Positions 6,696-12,561 of a DNA stretch of 19,025 nucleotides are shown in pieces. Position 1 is the first letter of the stretch. The number at the start of each line of letters is the position of its first letter. The notes under the pieces were generated by a model. It did no database searches. It saw only the letters and a list, made by a program, of their open reading frames with translations, and was not told the DNA's origin. The DNA is from an uncultured Clostridia bacterium (GTDB lineage Bacteria > Bacillota > Clostridia > UBA1381): contig CAKSGG010000062.1 of NCBI GenBank assembly GCA_934454215.1, forward strand, positions 1-19,025, in the 5' to 3' direction. Made by a program: the position numbers and the translations under genes.

Positions 6696-8620
6696 TACTT
6701 CATTAACTCAACCATTCTCGCACACATAACGGCAACCTCTGCTCTTGTTGCATTGCCTTTCGGATTTACGCTGCCGTTTGAGCCTTGAATTATACCTGCA
6801 TTTACCATAGATGCCATTGCTATCTGTGCGTAATCTGAAATGTCGTTCTTATCGGTAAATGTGTCAAGCGAGGAAAAGTCGGTTGTTTCCTCAATATATC
6901 CCTTTGCAAGGAAAGCACGGTAAGCCAGAGTAATTAAATCCTGTCTTGTTATGCTGTTTTCAGGCATGAAATTCTCACCGCTGCCCTGTGCGATTCCCGC
7001 TGCTTTTGCACTTCCGACTGCCTGATAATAATATGCACTTTCGAGAACGTCCGCAAAGTTTTCCGTAAACTCATCGTTTACAGACAACATTCTTGTCAGA
7101 ATAAGAATGAAATCACCGCGCTTGATGTTATTGGCAGGTGCAAATTCCGTATCACTTATTCCGCTTATAATGCCTTTATCCTTTAATTTATAAATTGCAT
7201 CCTTTGCCCAAGCATGGTTTCCGAGGTCGGTAAAGGGTTCATCTGTCTGATTTGAAGGAGTACTCGGTGTTGACGGAGTATAACTGCCTCCGCCGCCGGT
7301 TGAACCGCCTCCGCCTCCGCCTTGCGGAATCTCGGTGGCTGTCTTTGCGCTTGCAATATCGGAAAACTCGCCCGTCCCGTCAGCATTCTTTGCCGCTATC
7401 TGTGCATAATACGTTGTGTTTGCGGAAAGACCTGTTATTTCGGTGCTTACTGTATCTGCATTGTCAATTTCTTTTGTACTCGTCAAGCTGTCTGTGCCTT
7501 TACCATATTTTATGGTATAGCCTGTTATGTTTTCATCTGACGGTTTTGTCCATTTGACAGTTATTTTGTTACTGCCCCCCGTTACGGTCGGAGTCTGCAT
7601 TTTTGACGGAGCTGTTTTGTCGGAAATACCGTCAAATACTTTCATATCCTCCGAATCGGTTTTGCCGTTGCGGTCAAAGTCTGCCGCCTCGTTAAATTCC
7701 TCATCGCGCGACTTTTCCGCCGCTGTCTTATCGTCCGCATCAATCCTGCCGTCACCGTTCACATCGCCCGGAATAAATTCGGCATTGGTGATTTCAAGAA
7801 CTTCGTCAAAGGTTACACCCGTCTTTTTGTAAGGAATATATCCCGCTCCGAAAAGCTCAACGGTATATTTATCACCGCCGAGAACACTGTTTTTTATTGT
7901 AAATGTCGGAATATCCGTACTCTCACGGTGTCCGTTTTCCTGCACGGGTTTATTGCTGACTGTATTTGTAATTACATATCCCGATGTGGTTTCGCTTGTA
8001 ATTTTAAGCGTTATTCCCGTATCTGCCGCCGCATTAAAGCCCGGAACCTTATCCATTGTCAGTTTAACAACCGCATCGGTGCTTTTATTGCCTTTATCGC
8101 TCGCCGTTGCTTTAATCGGCTCACCTGCGGCAGCGGTTATTTTATTTCCGTCTGTCACACAGTACGTTTTGTCAAGCTCATCTGCAACGTTAAGCGTTAC
8201 TTCTTCTCCCGGTTCACCCGAAAATGTAATAATATATACTCCCTCGCTGTCATTGAATGTAATGCCCTTTGAGGCAATTCCCAGAGTGAATTTTTTATCG
8301 GCATTGACCGCTGACGGAGTTGTCGGCGCATACCAAACGCCTTCAGGCGGATTATTTTCGCCTTTTAAGAAACGAACTGCCTTATAATCCAAACCTTCAA
8401 AGGTAAAGGCATTCTGAACAACGGTTGTATTTCCGTTTGCTCCCGATATGCTTACCTTTATTTTTGCCTCACCGTATTGTGTTGTCGCATCGGTTGCGGT
8501 AACGTCCTCAAAGTGTACCGTTATTTGTTTTGCATCATCCGCAAATGCAGGCATTGACGAAAACGCAAGACACGCTGCGGCTGCAAACGCTTCGATTTTC
8601 GTCCTCAAAGTGTGTTTCAT
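6695..8620 (-). CDS. SLH-anchored surface protein with cohesin-like, dockerin and Fn3 domains
   Basis: This is a 641-residue cell-wall-anchored protein. The signal peptide spans 1-27 (ends AFA). Residues ~30-175 form a cohesin-like beta domain and ~180-280 a beta-sandwich with a GAGYIPYKK motif like that in the two dockerin paralogues. Residues 285-331 are a dockerin-like pair of calcium loops (DVNGDGRIDADD and DFDRNGKTDSED). Residues ~338-428 are an Fn3 domain and 432-460 a Gly/Ser/Thr/Pro linker. Three SLH repeats fill ~463-635. SLH repeats bind pyruvylated secondary cell-wall polymer, so the C-terminus holds the protein on the envelope. The ribosome site GGGAGG lies inside the end of the regulator gene, and the two genes overlap by four bases (ATGA). 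A role as a surface scaffold or adhesin is inferred; no enzyme domain is seen. Confidence 0.92.
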   Translation of the reverse strand: MKHTLRTKIEAFAAAACLAFSSMPAFADDAKQITVHFEDVTATDATTQYGEAKIKVSISGANGNTTVVQNAFTFEGLDYKAVRFLKGENNPPEGVWYAPTTPSAVNADKKFTLGIASKGITFNDSEGVYIITFSGEPGEEVTLNVADELDKTYCVTDGNKITAAAGEPIKATASDKGNKSTDAVVKLTMDKVPGFNAAADTGITLKITSETTSGYVITNTVSNKPVQENGHRESTDIPTFTIKNSVLGGDKYTVELFGAGYIPYKKTGVTFDEVLEITNAEFIPGDVNGDGRIDADDKTAAEKSRDEEFNEAADFDRNGKTDSEDMKVFDGISDKTAPSKMQTPTVTGGSNKITVKWTKPSDENITGYTIKYGKGTDSLTSTKEIDNADTVSTEITGLSANTTYYAQIAAKNADGTGEFSDIASAKTATEIPQGGGGGGSTGGGGSYTPSTPSTPSNQTDEPFTDLGNHAWAKDAIYKLKDKGIISGISDTEFAPANNIKRGDFILILTRMLSVNDEFTENFADVLESAYYYQAVGSAKAAGIAQGSGENFMPENSITRQDLITLAYRAFLAKGYIEETTDFSSLDTFTDKNDISDYAQIAMASMVNAGIIQGSNGSVNPKGNATRAEVAVMCARMVELMK

Positions 8621-9222
8621 AAGATTGTACCTCCCGTTACATAGTTGTTAAATTTATTGTGCCGTGCTTTCATCATTTCAGGCAATGCGGAATAGATAAA
8701 TTCAAGCTGTATCTGTGATTTCTCTTTTTCGTCCCATATAACATAATCAAGCACCGCAGATATAAACAGATACACAAGCGGTTTCAGAATCTGTTCGTTA
8801 CAATTTAACATCACAGACAATCTGCGTGTGTATTTGTCATATATGAAGTTCAAGTCCTTGCCGTCGGCACGTATCTTTTCGCCGTAAACAGGGCTTGCCG
8901 CAAGCTGATAAATAAAGCGAAGCTCTTTTTTATACTTACTGACCTCATCAAGGCAGTTTGAGAAAAAGCTGCGCAAATCGTTAAGGCTCGCAAACACATA
9001 TTCAAATATTTGGTCAGTGACTTGTTTTAATCCCCACTCAGTTGCTTCACAAACAATAGCTGTCTTGTCATTAAACCAATAATACAGAGTTCCCTGTACA
9101 ATCCCCGTACCCTTGCACAGCTCGCGGATAGTTATGTTTTCCAGTCCGCGCTTTACCAGATACGGGAAAATCTTTTCCGAAAGCTCGCTTTTATCAGTAA
9201 TCTGACACGCAGCAGTGTTCAT
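8617..9222 (-). CDS. TetR/AcrR-family transcriptional regulator
   Basis: This is a 201-residue regulator of usual family length. The N-terminal helix-turn-helix is clear at residues 31-50 (TIRELCKGTG...GTLYYWF), with the typical NDKTAIVCEA helix after it. The C-terminal ligand/dimer domain is divergent, so no ligand can be named. The start has a strong GGGGGTGAT ribosome site. It is the first gene of an operon with the SLH protein (4-base overlap) and the small membrane protein. Two direct copies of a 16-bp dyad lie 66 and 99 bases upstream of the start; they are candidate operators for autoregulation or recombinase sites. In the orientation given, no good sigma-A promoter faces this gene. 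Confidence 0.9.
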   Translation of the reverse strand: MNTAACQITDKSELSEKIFPYLVKRGLENITIRELCKGTGIVQGTLYYWFNDKTAIVCEATEWGLKQVTDQIFEYVFASLNDLRSFFSNCLDEVSKYKKELRFIYQLAASPVYGEKIRADGKDLNFIYDKYTRRLSVMLNCNEQILKPLVYLFISAVLDYVIWDEKEKSQIQLEFIYSALPEMMKARHNKFNNYVTGGTIL

Positions 9223-9287
9223 TTGTAATCACCCCCAAATATGTTTGAACAACCGTTTTATTCAGCCACAAAAAATAAGCCTGCAAA

Positions 9288-9303
9288 CATAATCAGAATT
9301 ATG
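9288..9303. repeat. Dyad site A (CATAAT-CAGA-ATTATG)
   Basis: This is a 16-bp dyad with 6-bp arms and the asymmetric centre CAGA, in the same orientation as site B, 33 bases from it. Its flanks (AA on the left, CA on the right) differ from B and C. It is either a TetR operator half of a pair, or a degenerate or extra recombination site. Confidence 0.8.
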
Positions 9304-9317
9304 CAGTAAAGGCATTT

Positions 9318-9337
9318 CCACATAATCAGAATTATGT
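9318..9337. repeat. Dyad site B, left inverted repeat of candidate invertible segment
   Basis: CC plus ACATAATCAGAATTATGT. The 20 bases are identical to the reverse complement of 9581-9600 (site C). The near-palindromic arms around an asymmetric centre match the plan of tyrosine-recombinase core sites, in which the centre fixes the direction of the site. Confidence 0.8.
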
Positions 9338-9414
9338 TGCAGACACAATAATTTTTTTCATAAACAAAATCCAAAAATGTTGCATAAGATTAGGAAATCA
9401 AAATATTTATACAC

Positions 9415-9485
9415 AAAAAAGCATAACAAATAAGACCGATGTTAAAAATAAAAATAGCATTGGTCTTAAAACTATGCCTTTTTTT
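9415..9485. terminator. Large bidirectional terminator-like stem-loop inside the segment
   Basis: AAGACCGATG (9432-9441) pairs with CATTGGTCTT (9458-9467) as ten pairs, with one G-U in plus-strand RNA. An outer GCATA/TATGC stem and A6/T7 tracts make terminators in both directions. It would stop minus-strand read-through from the recombinase gene into the TetR operon. Confidence 0.6.
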
Positions 9486-9525
9486 GTATATAATGGCGAA
9501 AATTTGAAAATGTAATGGCAAGTTA

Positions 9526-9554
9526 TTGACAAAAGCTTTTTTCAATGCTATAAT
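9526..9554 (+). promoter_or_regulatory. Perfect consensus sigma-A promoter facing away from the surface operon
   Basis: TTGACA (9526-9531), exactly 17 bases, TATAAT (9549-9554). Expected start near 9561. No gene lies downstream on the plus strand: the recombinase is antisense and a terminator begins at 9579. This makes sense if the promoter is parked in the OFF orientation of an invertible switch. Confidence 0.85.
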
Positions 9555-9578
9555 ATCATATGTATTTAAAAACTTTTA

Positions 9579-9613
9579 CCACATAATTCTGATTATGTGG
9601 TTTTTTCTTTTTT
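9579..9613 (+). terminator. Intrinsic terminator formed by dyad site C
   Basis: A 9-bp perfect stem with a 4-base loop (9579-9600) is followed by T6-C-T6 (9601-9613) on the plus strand. It would end transcription from the 9526-9554 promoter after about 45-50 nucleotides and so protect the recombinase gene from antisense transcription. Confidence 0.75.
9581..9600. repeat. Dyad site C, right inverted repeat of candidate invertible segment
   Basis: This is the inverted partner of site B (centre TCTG instead of CAGA). Its own dyad extends to 9579-9600 with 9-bp arms (CCACATAAT with ATTATGTGG). It lies 11 bases beyond the recombinase stop codon. Confidence 0.8.
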
Positions 9614-10451
9614 AACAGCGTAAAAGCCCCAAATTCTGTACCTGCCTGCGGCAGATTTCCCATGTTTCCATCGTATAAATACGGGTTGTATTCACCGAAG
9701 AATGACCGAGAATATCGGCAAGCCGTACTATATCCTTTTCAATTGAGTAAAACGTACGGGCGAAAAGATGACGGAGATTATGCGGAAAAACCTTTTTTTC
9801 GTCCACGTCCGCAATTTTGCAAAGCGATTTCATCAGTTTCCATATATTCGTTCTGTCGAGCGGCTTACCCGTTTTCGTAATAAAAATGCTTCCTCCTGTT
9901 ATTTTTTGCTCCGCCGCATAATTTTTAAGCATACGGCAAAGCTCTTTCGGAATAATGATAACACGCAGCTTACCTTTCATATTAACCTCCGCCCGTCCGT
10001 CCCTGAGGACTTCCAGCGTTATATATTTCAGTTCGGAAACTCTTATTCCTGTGGAACAAATAGTCTGCATAAGCAGATATAATTTACGTCTGCCTTTTGT
10101 TTTTGCCGCCGTAAGCAGTCTGTTATATTCCGTTTTGGTAAGCTCCTTTTCATCTTTTGCAAAAATCTGTTTTTGGATTTTCAGATTTTTGACTTTCAAA
10201 CCGTATTCTTCGGTAAACCCGAAAAAACTGTTCAGAGACGAAAGTATGGAATTAACGCTTGCAGGAGCATATTTCGTAATTATATACTCTTTATACTCCA
10301 GTACTTTTATCTTGCAAAGTTCTTTGTTTCCCAGCCAATCGGTAAATGCCGCAAGGTCACGGATATACTTTTCAACAGTGGCTTTGCTTTTTTCTTCGCC
10401 AATCAGGTACTCCTTAAATCTCCTTATAATTTTGTCTGTGATTTTTTTCAT
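9612..10451 (-). CDS. Tyrosine recombinase (XerC/D-like), candidate DNA invertase
   Basis: This 279-residue protein is a complete phage-integrase-type recombinase. It has an N-terminal SAM-like core-binding domain (about 5-85) and a catalytic domain (about 105-270). The catalytic set is intact: Arg137 (STGIRVSEL), Lys159 or Lys161 in the beta-hairpin (MKGKLR), His224 and Arg227 (HNLRH), His250 (LGHSS) and nucleophile Tyr259 (RIYT). The start has an AGGAG site 11 bases upstream. The gene is monocistronic, flanked by a strong stem-loop upstream (10543-10582) and dyad site C just after its stop codon. There are no phage or transposon genes nearby. Small stand-alone recombinases of this kind next to surface genes are known to invert promoters (FimB/FimE, Bacteroides Mpi, Clostridioides difficile RecV). 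That job is inferred here from the inverted sites. A chromosome-dimer Xer role is less likely, because dif-type sites are not paired. Confidence 0.93.
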   Translation of the reverse strand: MKKITDKIIRRFKEYLIGEEKSKATVEKYIRDLAAFTDWLGNKELCKIKVLEYKEYIITKYAPASVNSILSSLNSFFGFTEEYGLKVKNLKIQKQIFAKDEKELTKTEYNRLLTAAKTKGRRKLYLLMQTICSTGIRVSELKYITLEVLRDGRAEVNMKGKLRVIIIPKELCRMLKNYAAEQKITGGSIFITKTGKPLDRTNIWKLMKSLCKIADVDEKKVFPHNLRHLFARTFYSIEKDIVRLADILGHSSVNTTRIYTMETWEICRRQVQNLGLLRC

Positions 10452-10481
10452 AAGTCCGGCAACTCCTTTTTATATTTTTTT

Positions 10482-10496
10482 ACTATATATATTTTA
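10482..10496 (-). promoter_or_regulatory. Possible promoter of the recombinase gene
   Basis: On the minus strand, upstream of the AGGAG site, the sequence GTGGTAAAATATATATAG has an extended -10-like TGG-TAAAAT and overlapping TATATA. A TTGACA further upstream is not spaced to a good -10. The promoter is weak or conditional; the exact element is uncertain. Confidence 0.3.
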
Positions 10497-10542
10497 CCAC
10501 AAATACAGCAATATACTCATGAGCTGTCAATATATAAATCAA

Positions 10543-10589
10543 GCCCGAATATACAAGCCGGTTTTTGCCTGTATATTCGGGCCTTTTTA
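10543..10589. terminator. Strong intrinsic terminator stem-loop
   Basis: There is a perfect 13-bp stem, GCCCGAATATACA (10543-10555) with TGTATATTCGGGC (10570-10582), and a 14-base loop. CTTTTT follows on the plus strand and an A-rich run precedes it. On the minus strand it follows the flippase gene by about 50 bases and likely ends that transcript, although the minus-side T-tract (TTGATTTATA) is weaker. Confidence 0.75.
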
Positions 10590-10630
10590 GTTTTTATTTT
10601 CATTTATTTTTACATAGGAAAAGTCAGATT

Positions 10631-12340
10631 TTATTTGTATATTCCCATTTTTTGCAGCAGCCCGTATATTTTCGTTCCGCCCGGAAGCATTTCAATCTCA
10701 TCTTTGTTCAGTATTTTCAAAACGGCAATCATAACCGCATACGAGATAACTCCACATATAATCGCCGCCATAGCCGAAACGAAATTATTCATATACGCCG
10801 ACAAGCTTACCAAAACCGAAACAAGCTTATATACTCCGAATGCAATTGCTCCCATTGTTATGCTTGCAATAAGCGGCTTTAATATATACTTGTTAAAGCT
10901 TATATTAAGTGAAATGTATTTTGACATTACTATAAAGCTTATCAAAAACGCCGTAAACTGACACGCTATTGAGCTTATAACAGCTCCGTAAATATTTATT
11001 GACGGAATCCGAATCAGTGTAAGATTCAGTATCAGCTTTATTATACACCCTGCAACCAGTCCGACGGCAGGAACATAAACCTTGCCTATTCCCTGGAGCG
11101 TTCCCGACATTGTCTGACTTAATGCGCTGAATATAAGCGATACCGCCGTCCACGCAAGCAAGTCCGAGCCGTGCGGCGCCGCATAATATATGATTTTATA
11201 AATCGGCTGTGCAAGCACGATATATCCTACCGCACACGGCAGAATCAGCATGGTCGAAATCAAAATCGAATACGTCGCCTTGTCCGATGCTTCCTTTTTA
11301 TCGCCGACCGCAAGCGCACCGGCAATAGTCGGAACAAGCACCGTTGCAAACGCAAAATTCAGTGCAAGCGGCGTATTTATAAGCACATCGCTTTTTGATA
11401 ACATTCCCGCAAGTCTGACAGCCTCGTCATTCAACTGTTTTGCTGTCGGATTTGCAATTGCCTCAACCACGTTTCCAAGCTTATCAAGATGACTCGGTAT
11501 TCCCGCCGCAAACGCCGCCTCAATGCCTCTTGTAATTGTTGCGGTATCTATAACCCTGTTTATTGACGTTATTATTGACGCAAGCGAAATTGGTATCGAC
11601 AGCATTAATATTGATTTCATCAGCCTGCCCGTTCCGTATGAAAGCGACTCCACGGCGGTTTGACGTATCTGTTCCTTAATACCTTTACTGCGCCTTGCAT
11701 AAAACAAAACAAGATAGCCGAATGAAAGAACCGTAGCGATTGACGATGCGGCATTTGCCATTGCCGCCATAATTTCGGGTTTCTGACCGACCGACGCCGC
11801 AACAAGCGCAATTGTTACGGTGCATTTGAATATCTGCTCCAATACCTGCGAACGGCTTGTAGCCTGCATATCGTTCATACCCTGAAAATATCCTCTGACA
11901 ACCGACGACACACATACGAAAAATATCGACGGTGCAAGCGCCCGAACGGAATAAACCGCCCCCGGAACATGAGAAATATTCGTTGCTATTACCCCCGCCC
12001 CGAAATATAAAATTGCCGAGCATACAAGTCCAATTGCCGCAAATAATATAAACGACGTTTTGAAAATTTTGTTTGCGCCCTTGTAATCTCCAAGCGCAAT
12101 TCTTTCACTCGTCAGCTTTGCCATGGCGTTCGGTATTCCGACAGACGATATTGCAAGCAGTACCGTATAAATCTGGAAACCGACCGTATAATATGCGTTT
12201 CCCTCGTCCCCGAAACCGTTCATATTTGTTATAACTATACGGTAAACCATTCCCAAAAGCTTTACCATAAGCTGTGCTATAAGTACAATAACCACATTAC
12301 CCATAAACGAATGTGATTTCTTTTTATTTAATTCAGACAT
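10631..12340 (-). CDS. MOP-superfamily flippase, MurJ (YtgP)/SpoVB-like
   Basis: This 569-residue polytopic membrane protein has about 14 predicted spans. It contains the family-typical N-terminal stretch (GMVYRIVITN, then VGIPNAMAKLTSERIALGDYKGA) and RGYFQGMNDMQATSRSQVLEQ. That pattern fits the Firmicute YtgP/SpoVB group of polysaccharide or lipid II exporters. YtgP (MurJ) flips the peptidoglycan precursor lipid II across the cytoplasmic membrane and SpoVB acts in spore cortex synthesis; sequence alone does not separate them here. The length is slightly above both. The ribosome site is AAAGGA. Promoter TTGATA-17-TATAAT lies just upstream, divergent from argH, and a 13-bp stem-loop terminator lies downstream, so it is probably a single-gene transcript. 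Confidence 0.88.
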   Translation of the reverse strand: MSELNKKKSHSFMGNVVIVLIAQLMVKLLGMVYRIVITNMNGFGDEGNAYYTVGFQIYTVLLAISSVGIPNAMAKLTSERIALGDYKGANKIFKTSFILFAAIGLVCSAILYFGAGVIATNISHVPGAVYSVRALAPSIFFVCVSSVVRGYFQGMNDMQATSRSQVLEQIFKCTVTIALVAASVGQKPEIMAAMANAASSIATVLSFGYLVLFYARRSKGIKEQIRQTAVESLSYGTGRLMKSILMLSIPISLASIITSINRVIDTATITRGIEAAFAAGIPSHLDKLGNVVEAIANPTAKQLNDEAVRLAGMLSKSDVLINTPLALNFAFATVLVPTIAGALAVGDKKEASDKATYSILISTMLILPCAVGYIVLAQPIYKIIYYAAPHGSDLLAWTAVSLIFSALSQTMSGTLQGIGKVYVPAVGLVAGCIIKLILNLTLIRIPSINIYGAVISSIACQFTAFLISFIVMSKYISLNISFNKYILKPLIASITMGAIAFGVYKLVSVLVSLSAYMNNFVSAMAAIICGVISYAVMIAVLKILNKDEIEMLPGGTKIYGLLQKMGIYK

Positions 12341-12388
12341 TTATTTTCCTTTCCCGCATTTCTGCGTACAATAAAATCTCATTTGATT

Positions 12389-12417
12389 ATTATATTATAA
12401 ACTCGCAGCAATATCAA
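12389..12417 (-). promoter_or_regulatory. Sigma-A promoter of the flippase gene
   Basis: On the minus strand: TTGATA (12412-12417), 17 bases, TATAAT (12389-12394). It lies about 49 bases before the ATG at 12340. Confidence 0.7.
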
Positions 12418-12497
12418 GATATGTTACAAAAAATTAATAATTTTTCTGAAATACGGATAATTATTTTGAATAAAATGTGTGAATTTGCATTTTTTTG

Positions 12498-12526
12498 TTG
12501 ACCGCAATGCCGTTTTGTAGTATAAT
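12498..12526 (+). promoter_or_regulatory. Sigma-A promoter of argH
   Basis: TTGACC (12498-12503), 17 bases, TATAAT (12521-12526), 35 bases before the argH ATG. Just upstream are two direct TGAAT-type half-sites (12467-12471 and 12480-12484) that faintly resemble ARG-box halves, which could mean ArgR control (weak). Confidence 0.75.
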
Positions 12527-12561
12527 TTAAGAATAGAAAATCGGAAAGGGACTGAATATTT

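Larger units (their letters stand above)
9338..9580. other. Candidate invertible promoter segment (OFF orientation)
   Basis: This 243-bp AT-rich segment between inverted sites B and C contains one consensus sigma-A promoter (plus strand) and a large stem-loop. Inversion about the two sites would map base x to 18918-x. That would move the promoter to 9364-9392 on the minus strand, about 135 bases before the TetR start codon. The neighbouring tyrosine recombinase is the obvious candidate enzyme. Inversion itself cannot be seen in one sequence. Confidence 0.55.

Noticed and set aside
9400..9411. Minus-strand promoter for tetR from a TATAAA near 9405
   Set aside because: The hexamer 17 bases upstream (CTTATT) matches the -35 consensus poorly and lies inside the terminator-like stem-loop. 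At best it is a weak basal promoter.
9288..9600. CRISPR-like array from three copies of the dyad
   Set aside because: There are only three copies, in mixed orientation and with unequal spacing (33 and ~261 bases), and no cas genes.
9612..10451. Recombinase as part of a prophage or integrative element
   Set aside because: No phage, conjugation or transposase genes, no tRNA target and no att-like direct repeats are in the window; the neighbours are ordinary chromosomal genes.
10488..10504. Fourth recombinase site: TTTTACCACAAA resembles the flank of site C (TTTTACCACATAAT)
   Set aside because: Only about 9-10 bases match and there is no dyad partner arm, so chance in AT-rich DNA is sufficient.
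10173..10961. Long plus-strand frame (262 codons) opposite the recombinase and flippase genes
   Set aside because: It lies antisense to two well-supported genes, crosses their terminator, and has no ribosome site or recognisable domain; it is a shadow frame of AT-rich sequence.
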